In this document: positions 11,301 to 25,075 of the stretch, in pieces
Numbering within the stretch: position 1 is the stretch's first letter
Layout: the number at the start of each line of letters is the position of its first letter
Assembly (NCBI GenBank): GCA_029931535.1
Contig: JAQPZY010001569.1
Coordinates: 3,583,001 to 3,647,000 of the forward strand
DNA length: 64,000 bases
Reading direction: 5' to 3'
From: Margaritifera margaritifera
Lineage: Eukaryota; Mollusca; Bivalvia; Unionida; Margaritiferidae
Translations under genes and position numbers: made by a program
Notes under the pieces: generated by a model
Told to the model about the DNA's origin: nothing
The model's input: the letters and a program-made list of their open reading frames with translations, nothing else
Databases searched by the model: none

Positions 11301-14300
11301 ATAGCTGACCTATTTATAATCTTCCATTTTCTGAGCCATATTTCGGACAAGATTCGGACAAGATTTTGCATACAAGCCTTCATTGCCCATGCGACGCTTT
11401 TAACTAGATTTGGAAAAGGTTTCGCATGTAAACTTCCATCATCCGGACCATTTTTCTAATCTGATCCACAAAAAATTGTGCATGCAAGGATACATCATCG
11501 AAGCGATGCTTTCAACCACATCTGGAAAAGAAATCGAATGTAAACTTCCTATGTTCGGACCAATTTTTTTATTCGATCCAGACAAAATTTGGCATGCAAG
11601 GCTATATCATCCGGGTGATGCTTTTTAACCACAACCGGAAAGAAATCGAATGTAATTTTATAATGTGCAGACTAATTTTTTTATCTGGTCCGGTCAATAT
11701 TTTGCATGCAAGGCTACATCATCAAGGCGATGCTTTTTTACCTCACCCGGAAAGATGTCGAATGTAAACTTCCCATATGCGGATCAATTTCTTTATCTGA
11801 TCCGGACAAGATTTGGCATGAAAGGCTATATCATCCGGATAATGCTTTTTTACCACATCTGGAAATGAGTCAAAGATAAACTTCCAATGTGCGGACCAAT
11901 TTTTTTGATCTGATCTAGACAATATTTTGCATGCAAGGCTATGTCATCCTGGTGATGCTTTTAACCACACCTGGAAAAGAAATCCCACGTAAACTTCCAT
12001 CATCCGGAGCATATGTGATAGGGGTGAAACCATACACCTGTGCCGCGTATCGATACGATTAAGGATACACAGCCTACGATACGATACATTATCGATTCTC
12101 AGTTTAAAGAATAAGAAGGCAAACGACAAATATTTATTCATGACTGCTGACGATTAAAGTAACTTATATAGGATAGATATCGTTTTGTATCGATTCTTCA
12201 TCTCTTGTATCGATACGTATATCGATATGGCAAAAGTATCAATACATCGATATATCAATGAATCGTTTCACCCCTATATGTGATACACTAGGATCTATCT
12301 GTAATACTGAGCTCAGCCTGGAACACATTTTCCATTCTAGCCAAAAGTAATAACAGGTTGTGACTTAAGGTAACAAGGGGCCAGCGCACAAAATTCATCC
12401 TGTGTTTTTCAAAAAAAAAAAAAGCCCAATTTCTACTCTTTTCGGCCTGACCCTTTGTCATAGCCAAGTGAAGTACGTCGTCTTTCACACCTCTCAGCAG
12501 CGGACAGAGCGAGAATCTCTCAGAAACGGAAGCTTTTTCTACCCCCATTTCACGCTAAAGTTGTCAATAATGCCAGGGGAAAAAGCACTATCGTAAGTAG
12601 TAGGAGGAAAAGCAGTTCTAACACTCCCAAAATGTTCTTGCTCCATTCTACGTGGGAGGGGGTAGGGTAGTTGTATTTGAGTTTGATACATGATACTTAA
12701 AATAGCTGACCTATTTGTAATCTTCCATTTTCTGAGCCATATTTCGGACAAGATTCGGACAAGATTTTGCATAGAAGCCTTCATTGCCCATGCGATGCTT
12801 TTAACTAGATCTGGAAAAGGTTTCGCATGTAAACTTCCATCATCCGGACCATTTTTCTAATCTGATCCACACAAAATTGTGCATGCAAGGATACATCATC
12901 GAAGCGATGCTTTCAACCACATCTGGAAAAGAAATCGAATGTAAACTTCCCATGTTCGGACCATTTTTTTTATTCGATCCAGACAAAATTGGGCATGCAA
13001 GGCTATATCATCCGGGCGATGCTTTTGTACCACATCCGGAAAGAAATCGAATGTAATTTTTTAATGTGCGGACCAATTTTTTTACCTGATCCAGACCAGA
13101 TTTTGGATGCAAGGCTACATCATCCGGGCGATGCTTTTTTACCACATCCAGAAAAGAAATCGAACGTAAACTTCCAATGTGCGGACTAATTTTTTTATCT
13201 GATCTGGTCAATATTTTGCATGCAAGGCTACATCATCAAGGCGATGCTCTTTTACCTCACCCGGAAAGATGTCGAATGTAAACCCATATGCTTATCAATT
13301 TCTTTATCTGATCCGGACAAGATTTGGAATGAAAGGCTATATCATCCGGATAATGCTTTTTTACCACATCTGGAAATGAGTCGAAGATAAACTTCCAATG
13401 TGCGGACCAATTTTTTGGATCTGATCTGGACAATATTTTGCATGCAAGGCTATGTCATCCTGGTGATGCTTTTAACCACACCTGGAAAAGAAATCCCACT
13501 TAAACTTCCATCATCCGGAGCATATGTGATAGGGGTGAAACCATACACCTGTGCCGCGTATCGATACGATTAAGGATACACAGCCTACGATACGATACAT
13601 TATCGATTCTCAGTTTAAAGAATAAGAAGGCAAACGACAAATATTTATTCATGACTGCTGACGATTAAAGTAACTTATATAGGATAGATATCGTTTTGTA
13701 TCGATTCTTCATCTCTTGTATCGATACGTATATCGATATGGCAAAAGTATCAATACATCGATATATCGATGAATCGTTTCACCCCTATATGTGATACACT
13801 AGGATCTATCTGTAATACTGAGCTCAGCCTGGAACACATTTCCCATTCTAGCCAAAAGTAATAACAGGTTGTGACTTAAGGTAACAAGGGGCCAGCGCAC
13901 AAAATTCATCCTGTGTTTTTCAAAAAAAACACAAAAAAACCCAATTTCTACTCTTTTCGGCCTGACCCTTTGTCATAGCCAAGTGAAGTACGTCGTCTTT
14001 CACACCTCTCAGCAGCGGACAGAGCGAGAATCTCTCGGAAACGGAAGTTTTTTCTACCCCCATTTCAGGCTAAAGTTGTCAATAATGCCAGGGGAAAAAG
14101 CACTATCGTAAGTAGTAGGAGGAAAAGCAGTTCTAACACACCCAAAATGTTCCTGCTCCATTCTACGTGGGAGGGGGGTGGGGTAGTTGTATTTGAGTTT
14201 GATACATGATACTTAAAATAGCTGACCTATTTGTAATCTTCCATTTTCTGAGCCATATTTCGGACAAGATTCGGACAAGATTTTGCATAGAATCCTTCAC

Positions 14301-17300
14301 TGCCGATGCGATGCTTTTAACTAGATCTGGAAAAGGTTTCGCATGTAAACTTCCATCATCCGGACAATTTTTCTAATCTGATCCACACAAAATTGTGCAT
14401 GCAAGGATACATCATCGAAGCGATGCTTTCAACCACATCTGGAAAAGAAATCGAATGTAAACTTCCTATGTGCGGAACAATTTTTTTATTGATCCGGACA
14501 AAATTTGGCATGCAAGGCTATATCATCCGGGCGATGCTTTTTAACCACATCCGGAAAGAAATCGAATGTAATATTTTAATGTGCGGACCAATTTTTTTAC
14601 CTGATCCAGACCAGATTTTGGATGCAAGGCTACATCATCCGGGCGATGCTTTTTTACCACATCCAGAAAAGAAATCGAACGTAAACTTCCAATGTGCGGA
14701 CTAATTTTTTTATCTGATCCGGTCAATATTTTGTATGCAAGGCTACATCATCAAGGCGATGCTCTTTTACCTCACCCGGAAAGATGTCGAATGTAAACTT
14801 CCCATATGCGGATCAATTTCTTTATCTGATCCGGACAAGATTTGGCATGAAAGGCTATATCATCCTGATAATGCTTTTTTACCACATCTGGAAATGAGTC
14901 GAAGATAAACTTCCAATGTGCGGACCAATTTTTGGGATCTGATCTGGACAATATTTTGCATGCAAGGCTATGTCATCCTGCTGATGCTTTTAACCACACC
15001 TGGAAAAGAAATCCCACGTAAACTTCCATCATCCGGAGCATATGTGATAGGGGTGAAACCATACACCTGTGCCGCGTATCGATACGATTAACGATACACA
15101 GCCAACGATACGATACATTATCGATTCTCAGTTTAAAGAATAAGAAGGCAAACGACAAATATTTATTCATGACTGCTGACGATTAAAGTAACTTATATAG
15201 GATAGATATCGTTTTGTATCGATTCTTCATCTCTTGTATCAATACGTATATCGATATGGCAAAAGTATCAATACATCGATATATCGATGAATCGTTTCAC
15301 CCCTATATGTGATACACTAGGATCTATCTGTAATACTGAGCTCAGCCTGGAACACATTTCCCATTCTAGCCAAAAGTAATAACAGGTTGTGACTTAAGGT
15401 AACAAGGGGCCAGCGCACAAAATTCATCCTGTGTTTTTCAAAAAAAAAAAAAAAAAAAAAAGCCCAATTTCTACTCTTTTCGGCCTGAGCCTTTGTCATA
15501 GCCAAGTGAAGTACGTCGTCTTTCACACCTCTCAGCAGCGGACAGAGCGAGAATCTCTCGGAAACGGAAGTTTTTTCTACCCCCATTTCAGGCTAAAATT
15601 GTCAATAATGCCAGGGTAAAAAGCACTATCGTAAGTAGTAGGAGGAAAAGCAGTTCTAACACACGCAAAATGTTCCTGCTCCATTCTACGTGGGAGGGGG
15701 GTGGGGTAGTTGTATTTGAGTTTGATACATGATACTTAAAATAGCTGACCTATTTGTAATCTTCCATTTTCTGAGCCATATTTCGGACAAGATTCGGACA
15801 AGATTTTGCATAGAAGCCTTCATTGCCCATGCGATGCTTTTAACTAGATCTGGAAAAGGTTTCGCATGTAAACTTCCATCATCCGGACCATTTTTCTAAT
15901 CTGATCCACACAAAATTGTGCATGCAAGGATACATCATCGAAGCGATGCTTTCAACCACATCTGGAAAAGAAATCGAATGTAAACTTCCTATGTTCGGAA
16001 CAATTTTTTTATTGATCCGGACAAAATTTGGCATGCAAGGCTATATCATCCGGGCGATGCTTTTTAACCACATCCGGAAAGAAATCGAATGTAATTTTTT
16101 AATGTGCGGACCAATTTTTTTACCTGATCCAGACCAGATTTTGGATGCAAGGCTACATCATCCGGGCGATGCTTTTTTACCACATCCAGAAAAGAAATCG
16201 AACGTAAACTTCCAATGTGCGGACTAATTTTTTTATCTGATCCGGTCAATATTTTGCATGCAAGGCTACATCATCAAGGCGATGCTCTTTTACCTCACCC
16301 GGAAAGATGTCGAATGTAAACTTCCCATATGCGGATCAATTTCTTTATCTGATCCGGACAAGATTTGGCATGAAAGGCTATATCATCCGGACAATGCTTT
16401 TTTACCACATCTGGAAATGAGTCGAAGATAAACTTCCAATGTGCGGACCAATTTTTTTGATCTGATCCGGACAATATTTTGCATGCAAGGCTATGTCATC
16501 CTGGTGATGCTTTTAACCACACCTGGAAAAGAAATCCCACGTAAACTTCCATCATCCGGAGCATATGTGATAGGGGTGAAACCATACACCTGTGCCGCGT
16601 ATCGATACGATTAACGATACACAGCCTACGATACGATACATTATCGATTCTCAGTTTAAAGAATAAGAAGGCAAACGACAAATATTTATTCATGACTGCT
16701 GACGATTAAAGTAACTTATATAGGATAGATATCGTTTTGTATCGATTCTTCATCTCTTGTATCGATACGTATATCGATATGGCAAAAGTATCAATACATC
16801 GATATATCGATGAATCGTTTCACCCCTATATGTGATACACTAGGATCTATCTGTAACACTGAGCTCAGCCTGGAACACATTTCCCATTCTAGGCAAAAGT
16901 AATAACAGGTTGTGACTTAAGGTAACAAGGGGCCAGCGCACAAAATTCATCCTGTGTTTTTCAAAAAAAAAAAAAAAAACGCCCAATTTCTACTCTTTTC
17001 GGCCTGACCCTATGTCATAGCCAAGTGAAGTACGTCGTCTTTCACACCTCTCAGCAGCGGACAGAGCGAGAATCTCTCGGAAACGGAAGTTTTTTTCTAC
17101 CCCCATTTCAGGCTAAAGTTGTCAATAATGCCAGGGGAAAAAGCACTATCGTAAGTAGTAGGAGGAAAAGCAGTTCTAACACACCCAAAATGTTCCTGCT
17201 CCATTCTACGAAGGAGGCGGGTGGGGTAGTTGTATTTGAGTATGGTACATGATACTTAAAATAGCTGACCTATTTGTAATCTTCCATTTTCTGAGCCATA

Positions 17301-17385
17301 TTTCGGACAAGATTCGGACAAGATTTTGCATAGAAGCCTTCATTGCCCATGCGATGCTTTTAACTAGATCTGGAAAAGGTTTCGC
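8381..17385 (+). repeat. Head-to-tail array of six ~1.5-kb higher-order units
   Basis: Units begin with CATGTAAACTTCCATCATCC at 8381, 9902, 11425, 12826, 14342 and 15865, giving lengths of about 1521, 1523, 1401, 1516, 1523 and 1521 bp. Each unit has seven copies of a 112-113-bp monomer (in unit one starting at 8386, 8498, 8610, 8723, 8835, 8948 and 9061). Typical monomer phrases are TGCGGACCAATTTTTTTATC, GCATGCAAGGCTA and ATCCGGGCGATGCTTTT. The monomers are followed by a hAT-like MITE, a ~430-bp spacer with a variable A-run, and one diverged monomer. The third unit is ~120 bp shorter because two monomers fused into one. The small open frames in every unit are repeat shadows: they recur because the DNA recurs, and they are open on both strands. 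Confidence 0.95.
9090..9345 (+). mobile_element. hAT-like MITE, one of ten copies carried by the array
   Basis: A 256-bp element with terminal inverted repeats AGGGGTGAAAC/GTTTCACCCCT. It is flanked by ATATGTGAT (9081-9089 and 9346-9354), an 8-9-bp target duplication as expected for hAT elements. The interior is rich in CGATA and TATCGATA motifs and has no coding capacity. Further copies in the same position of each unit are at 10610-10865, 12020-12275, 13531-13786, 15049-15304 and 16572-16827. On the opposite strand they are at 18656-18911, 20157-20412, 21658-21913 and 23159-23414. A 25-bp terminal stub lies at 17386-17410. Identical positions show a single insertion before amplification. 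Confidence 0.85.
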
Positions 17386-20300
17386 GGCACAGGTGTATGG
17401 TTTCACCCCTATCACATATGCTCCGGATGATGGAAGTTTACGTGGGATTTCTTTTCCAGGTGTGGTTAAAAGCATCACCAGGATGACATAGCCTTGCATG
17501 CAAAATATTGTCCAGATCAGATCCAAAAAATTGGTCCGCACATTGGAAGTTTATCTTCCACTCATTTCCAGATGTGGTAAAAAAGCATTATCCGGATGAT
17601 ATAGCCCTTCATGCCAAATCTTGTCCGGATCAGATAAAGAAATTGATCCGCATATGGGAAGTTTACATTCGACATCTTTCCGGGTGAGGTAAAAAAGCAT
17701 CGCCTTGATGATGTAGCCTTGCACGCAAAATATTGACCAGATCAGATAAAAAAAATTAGTCCGCACATTGGAAGTTTACGTTCGATTTCTTTTCTGGATG
17801 TGGTAAAAAAGCATCGCCCGGATGATGTAGCCTTGCATCCAAAATCTGGTCTGGATCAGGTAAAAAAATTGGTCCGCACATTAAAAAATTACATTCGATT
17901 TCTTTCCGGATGTGGTTAAAAAGCATCGCCCGGATGATATAGCCTTGCATGCCAAATTTTGTTCGGATCAAATAAAAAAATTGGTCCGAACATAGGAAGT
18001 TTACATTCGATTTCATTTCCAGATGTGGTTGAAAGCATCGCATGCACAATTTTGTGTGGATCAGATTAGAAAAATGGTCCGGATGATGGAAGTTTGCATG
18101 CGAAACCTTTTCCAGATCTAGTTAAAAGCATCGCATGGGCAATGAAGGCTTCTATGCAAAATCTTGTCCGAATCTTCTCCGAAATATGGCTCAGAAAATG
18201 GAAGATTACAAATAGGTCAGCTATTTTAAGTATCATGTATCAAACTCAAATACAACTACCCCACCCCCCTCCCACGTAGAATGGAGCAGGAACATTTTGC
18301 GTGTGTTAGAACTGCTTTTCCTCCTACTACTTACGATAGTGCTTTTTACCCTGGCATTATTGACAATTTTAGCCTGAAATGGGGGTAGAAAAAAACTTCC
18401 GTTTCCGAGAGATTCTCGCTCTGTCCGCTGCTGAGAGGTGTGAAAGACGACGTTCTTCACTTGGCTATGACAAAGGGTCAGGCCGAAAAGAGTAGAAATT
18501 GGGCTTCTTTTTTTTTTTTTGAAAAACACAGGATGAATTTTGTGCGCTGGCCCCTTGTTACCTTAAGTCACAACCTGTTAGTACTTTTGGCTAGAATGGG
18601 AAATGTGTTCCAGGCTGAGCTCAGTATTACAGATAGATCCTAGTGTATCACATATAGGGGTGAAACGATTCATCGATATATCGATGTATTGATACTTTTG
18701 CCATATCGATATACGTATCGATACAAGAGATGAAGAATCGATACAAAACGATATCTATCCTATATAAGTTACTTTAATCGTCAGCAGTCATGAATAAATA
18801 TTTGTCGTTTGCCTTCTTATTCTTTAAACTGAGAATCGATAATGTATCGTATCGTAGGCTGTGTATCGTTAATCGTATCGATACGCGGCACAGGTGTATG
18901 GTTTCACCCCTATCACATATGCTCCGGATGATGGAAGTTTACGTGGGATTTCTTTTCCAGGTGTGGTTAAAAGCATCACCAGGATGACATAGCCTTGCAT
19001 GCAAAATATTGTCCAGATCAGATCCAAAAAATTGGTCCGCACATTGGAAGTTTATCTTCGACTCATTTCCAGATGTGGTAAAAAAGCATTATCCGGATGA
19101 TATAGCCTTTCATGCCAAATCTTGTCCGGATCAGATAAAGAAATTGATCCGCATATGGGAAGTTTACATTCGACATCTTTCCGGGTGAGGTAAGAAAGCA
19201 TCGCCTTGATGATGTAGCCTTGCACGCAAAATATTGACCAGATCAGATAAAAAAAATTAGTCCGCACATTGGAAGTTTACGTTCGATTTCTTTTCTGGAT
19301 GTGGTAAAAAAGCATCGCCCGGATGATGTAGCCTTGCATCCAAAATCTGGTCTGGATCAGGTAAAAAAATTGGTCCACACATTAAAAAATTACATTCGAT
19401 TTCTTTCCGGATGTGGTTAAAAAGCATCGCCCGGATGATATAGCCTTGCATGCCAAATTTTGTTCGGATCAAATAAAAAAATTGGTCCGAACATAGGAAG
19501 TTTACATTCGATTTCATTTCCAGATGTGGTTGAAAGCATCGCATGCACAATTTTGTGTGGATCAGATTAGAAAAATGGTCCGGATGATGGAAGTTTACAT
19601 GCGAAACCTTTTCCAGATCTAGTTAAAAGCATCGCATGGGCAATGAAGGCTTCTATGCAAAATCTTGTCCGAATCTTGTCCGAAATATGGCTCAGAAAAT
19701 GGAAGATTACAAATAGGTCAGCTATTTTAAGTATCATGTATCAAACTCAAATACAACTACCCGACCCCCCCACCCACGTAGAATGGAGCAGGAACATTTT
19801 GCGTGTGTTAGAACTGCTTTTCCTCCTACTACTTACGATAGTGCTTTTTACCCTGGCATTATTGACAATTTTAGCCTGAAATGGGGGTAGAAAAAACTTC
19901 CGTTTCCGAGAGATTCTCGCTCTGTCCGCTGCTGAGAGGTGTGAAAGACGACGTTCTTCACTTGGCTATGACAAAGGCTCAGGCCGAAAAGAGTAGAAAT
20001 TGGGCTTCTTTTTTTTTTTTTGAAAAACTCAGGATGATTCTTGTCCGCTGGCCCCTTGTTACCTTAAGTCACAACCTGATAGTACTTTTGGCTAGAATGG
20101 GAAATGTGTTCCAGGCTGAGCTCAGTATTACAGATAGATCCTAGTGTATCACATATAGGGGTGAAACGATTCATCGATATATCGATGTATTGATACTTTT
20201 GCCATATCGATATACGTATCGATACAAGAGATGAAGAATCGATACAAAACGATATCTATCCTATATAAGTTACTTTAATCGTCAGCAGTCATGAATAAAT

Positions 20301-23300
20301 ATTTGTCGTTTGCCTTCTTATTCTTTAAACTGAGAATCGATAATGTATCGTATCGTAGGCTGTGTATCGTTAATCGTATCGATACGCGGCACAGGTGTAT
20401 GGTTTCACCCCTATCACATATGCTCCGGATGATGGAAGTTTACGTGGGATTTCTTTTCCAGGTGTGGTTAAAAGCATCAGCAGGATGACATAGCCTTGCA
20501 TGCAAAATATTGTCCAGATCAGATCCCAAAAATTGGTCCGCACATTGGAAGTTTATCTTCGACTCATTTCCAGATGTGGTAAAAAAGCATTATCCGGATG
20601 ATATAGCCTTTCATGCCAAATCTTGTCCGGATCAGATAAAGAAATTGATCCGCATATGGGAAGTTTACATTCGACATCTTTCCGGGTGAGGTAAGAAAGC
20701 ATCGCCTTGATGATGTAGCCTTGCACGCAAAATATTGACCAGATCAGATAAAAAAAATTAGTCCGCACATTGGAAGTTTACGTTCGATTTCTTTTCTGGA
20801 TGTGGTAAAAAAGCATCGCCCGGATGATGTAGCCTTGCATCCAAAATCTGGTCTGGATCAGGTAAAAAAATTGGTCCACACATTAAAAAATTACATTCGA
20901 TTTCTTTCCGGATGTGGTTAAAAAGCATCGCCCGGATGATATAGCCTTGCATGCCAAATTTTGTTCGGATCAAATAAAAAAATTGGTCCGAACATAGGAA
21001 GTTTACATTCGATTTCATTTCCAGATGTGGTTGAAAGCATCGCATGCACAATTTTGTGTGGATCAGATTAGAAAAATGGTCCGGATGATGGAAGTTTACA
21101 TGCGAAACCTTTTCCAGATCTAGTTAAAAGCATCGCATGGGCAATGAAGGCTTCTATGCAAAATCTTGTCCGAATCTTGTCCGAAATATGGCTCAGAAAA
21201 TGGAAGATTACAAATAGGTCAGCTATTTTAAGTATCATGTATCAAACTCAAATACAACTACCCCACCCCCCTCCCACGTAGAATGGAGCAGGAACATTTT
21301 GCGTGTGTTAGAACTGCTTTTCCTCCTACTACTTACGATAGTGCTTTTTACCCTGGCATTATTGACAATTTTAGCCTGAAATGGGGGTAGAAAAAACTTC
21401 CGTTTCCGAGAGATTCTCGCTCTGTCCGCTGCTGAGAGGTGTGAAAGACGACGTTCTTCACTTGGCTATGACAAAGGGTCAGGCCGAAAAGAGTAGAAAT
21501 TGGGTTTTTTTGTTGTTTTTTTGAAAAACTCAGGATGATTCTTGTCCGCTGGCCCCTTGTTACCTTAAGTCACAACCTGATAGTACTTTTGGCTAGAATG
21601 GGAAATGTGTTCCAGGCTGAGCTCAGTATTACAGATAGATCCTAGTGTATCACATATAGGGGTGAAACGATTCATCGATATATCGATGTATTGATACTTT
21701 TGCCATATCGATATACGTATCGATACAAGAGATGAAGAATCGATACAAAACGATATCTATCCTATATAAGTTACTTTAATCTTCAGCAGTCATGAATAAA
21801 TATTTGTCGTTTGCCTTCTTATTCTTTAAACTGAGAATCGATAATGTATCGTATCGTAGGCTGTGTATCGTTAATCGTATCGATACGCGGCACAGGTGTA
21901 TGGTTTCACCCCTATCACATATGCTCCGGATGATGGAAGTTTACGTGTGATTTCTTTTTCAGGTGTGGTTAAAAGCATCACCAGGATGACATAGCCTTGC
22001 ATGCAAAATATTGTCCAGATCAGATAAAAAAAATTGGTCCGCACATTGGAAGTTTATCTTCGACTCATTTCCAGATGTGGTAAAAAAGCATTATCCGGAT
22101 GATATAGCCTTTCATGCCAAATCTTGTCCGGATCAGATAAAGAAATTGATCCGCATATGGGAAGTTTACATTCGACATCTTTCCGGGTGAGGTAAGAAAG
22201 CATCGCCTTGATGATGTAGCCTTGCACGCAAAATATTGACCAGATCAGATAAAAAAAATTAGTCCGCACATTGGAAGTTTACGTTCGATTTCTTTTCTGG
22301 ATGTGGTAAAAAAGCATCGCCCGGATGATGTAGCCTTGCATCCAAAATCTGGTCTGGATCAGGTAAAAAAATTGGTCCACACATTAAAAAATTACATTCG
22401 ATTTCTTTCCGGATGTGGTTAAAAAGCATCGCCCGGATGATATAGCCTTGCATGCCAAATTTTGTTCGGATCAAATAAAAAAATTGGTCCGAACATAGGA
22501 AGTTTACATTCGATTTCATTTCCAGATGTGGTTGAAAGCATCGCATGCACAATTTTGTGTGGATCAGATTAGAAAAATGGTCCGGATGATGGAAGTTTAC
22601 ATGCGAAACCTTTTCCAGATCTAGTTAAAAGCATCGCATGGGCAATGAAGGCTTCTATGCAAAATCTTGTCCGAATCTTGTCCGAAATATGGCTCAGAAA
22701 ATGGAAGATTACAAATAGGTCAGCTATTTTAAGTATCATGTATCAAACTCAAATACAACTACCCCACCCCCCTCCCACGTAGAATGGAGCAGGAACATTT
22801 TGCGTGTGTTAGAACTGCTTTTCCTCCTACTACTTACGATAGTGCTTTTTACCCTGGCATTATTGACAATTTTAGCCTGAAATGGGGGTAGAAAAAACTT
22901 CCGTTTCCGAGAGATTCTCGCTCTGTCCGCTGCTGAGAGGTGTGAAAGACGACGTTCTTCACTTGGCTATGACAAAGGGTCAGGCCGAAAAGAGTAGAAA
23001 TTGGGTTTTTTTGTTGTTTTTTTGAAAAACACAGGATGAATTTTGTGCGCTGGCCCCTTGTTACCTTAAGTCACAACCTGTTAGTACTTTTGGCTAGAAT
23101 GGGAAATGTGTTCCAGGCTGAGCTCAGTATTACAGATAGATCCTAGTGTATCACATATAGGGGTGAAACGATTCATCGATATATCGATGTATTGATACTT
23201 TTGCCATATCGATATACGTATCGATACAAGAGATGAAGAATCGATACAAAACGATATCTATCCTATATAAGTTACTTTAATCGTCAGCAGTCATGAATAA

Positions 23301-24080
23301 ATATTTGTCGTTTGCCTTCTTATTCTTTAAACTGAGAATCGATAATGTATCGTATCGTAGGCTGTGTATCGTTAATCGTATCGATACGCGGCACAGGTGT
23401 ATGGTTTCACCCCTATCACATATGCTCCGGATGATGGAAGTTTACGTGGGATTTCTTTTCCAGGTGTGGTTAAAAGCATCACCAGGATGACATAGCCTTG
23501 CATGCAAAATATTGTCCAGATCAGATCCAAAAAATTGGTCCGCACATTGGAAGTTTATCTTCGACTCATTTCCAGATGTGGTAAAAAAGCATTATCCGGA
23601 TGATATAGCCTTTCATGCCAAATCTTGTCCGGATCAGATAAAGAAATGGATCCGCATATGGGAAGTTTACATTCGACATCTCTCCGGGTGAGGTAAAAAA
23701 GCATCACCTTGATGATGTAGCCTTGCATGCAAAATATTGACCGGATCAGATAAAAAAATTAGTCCGCACATTGGAAGTTTACGTTCGATTTCTTTTCTGG
23801 ATGTGGTAAAAAAGCATCGCCCGGATGATGTAGCCTTGCATCCAAAATCTGGTCTGGATCAGGTAAAAAAATTGGTCCACACATTAAAAAATTACATTCG
23901 ATTTCTTTCCGGATGTGGTACAAAAGCATCGCCCGGATGATATAGCCTTGCATGCCAAATTTTGTCCGGATCGAATAAAAAAATTGTTCTTCACATAGGA
24001 AGTTTACATTCGATTTCTTTTCCGGATGTGATTGAAATCATCGCTTCGATGATGTCTCCTTGCATGCACAATTTTGTGTT
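17386..24080 (-). repeat. Inverted array of ~4.5 higher-order units
   Basis: The same 1.5-kb unit on the opposite strand. It starts abruptly inside the MITE at 17386 (GGCACAGGTGTATGG). Unit borders fall at 18100, 19601, 21102 and 22603, exactly 1501 bp apart three times. The ~20-bp shortening relative to the forward arm is one shared deletion in the first monomer (GAAAGCATCGCATGCACAAT near 18031, 19532, 21033 and 22534). The outermost unit lacks that deletion (24030-24070) and so resembles the forward arm. The array ends at about 24080, where ATTTTGTGTT meets the minisatellite. It is non-coding; the repeated 65-105-codon open frames are shadows. Confidence 0.95.
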
Positions 24081-24855
24081 GGTCCACACCCCTGAAGATA
24101 CATCTAAGTCCATAAATAAGTCAGTCCACACCCCTAAAGATTCATCTATCTCCATAAATAAGTCAATCCAAACCCCAAAAGACTCCTCTACATCCATAAA
24201 TAAGTCAGTCCACACCCCCAAAGATTCATCATCCTCCATAAAGAAATCAATCCACACCCCCAAAGATTCATCTACCTCCATTAATACGTCAGTACACCCC
24301 CCAAGGATTCATCTACATCCATAAATAAGTCAGTCCAACCCCCAATCTGCATCCATAAATATGTCAGTCTACTCCCCAAAGATTCATCTACCTCCACAAA
24401 TAAGTCACCCCCACCCCCAAAGATTTATCTACCTCCATGAATAAGTCAGTCCACACACCCCAAAGCTTCATCTACATCCATAAAAAAGTCAGTCCAACCC
24501 CCAATCTGCATCCATGAATAAGTCAGTCCACACCCCAAAGATTCATCTACCTCCATAAATAAGTCAGTCCAACCCCCAATCTACATCCATAAAAAAGTCA
24601 GTCCAACCCCCAATCTACATCCATAAAAAAGTCAGTCCAACCCCCAATCTACATCCATAAAAAAGTCAGTCCACACCCCAAAGATTCATCTACCTCTATA
24701 AATAAGTCAGTCCACACACCCCAAAGCTTCATCTACATCCATAAATAAGTCAGTCCAACTCCCAATCTACATCCATATATAAGTCAGTCCACACCCCCAA
24801 AGATTCATCTAACTCCACAAACAAGTCAGTTCACCCACCCTCAAAGATTCATGTC
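24081..24855 (+). repeat. ~42-bp minisatellite, right block
   Basis: About 18-20 units of the same minisatellite as 8098-8380, in the same orientation. A shorter ~33-bp variant with AAAAAAGTCAGTCCAACCCC is amplified around 24560-24680. A 120-codon frame reading through the start of it is repeat-derived. Confidence 0.9.
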
Positions 24856-24859
24856 CGTC

Positions 24860-25075
24860 TTAACAAAATTGGATTATATTCCATGCAGCCTTATTTAGGT
24901 CATTAAAAATCGTTCTTCACTGACGTTGTTACACAACCTATAAGTGATAGTGCTGTGTGTATTGTTCCTATCTGAGAAAAGTAGGGTAGTGGTCACTAAG
25001 ACCAATAATAATCGGTACTTTAACATTTGCCACATTGTCTGGTAGGTAGATGTTATAAATGGGGTCAATTAAAGT
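24860..25075 (-). pseudogene. LINE endonuclease C-terminal scrap
   Basis: On the minus strand the translation contains VKVPIIIGLSDHYPTFLR near 24975-25035, with the SDHxP signature that closes APE-type endonucleases of LINEs, then, after frame changes, an ITYRL..NNVSEERF and DLNKAAW tract typical of the linker before the RT. No RT follows on the left because the minisatellite begins there. It stops at about 25075, where sequence of a different character begins. Identification rests on two short motifs in several frames. Confidence 0.5.

Noticed and set aside
8544..23953. Families of recurring 61-105-codon open frames on both strands
   Set aside because: They coincide with the 112-bp monomers, MITE and spacer, recur only because the 1.5-kb DNA unit recurs, overlap each other on opposite strands, and show no protein domain.
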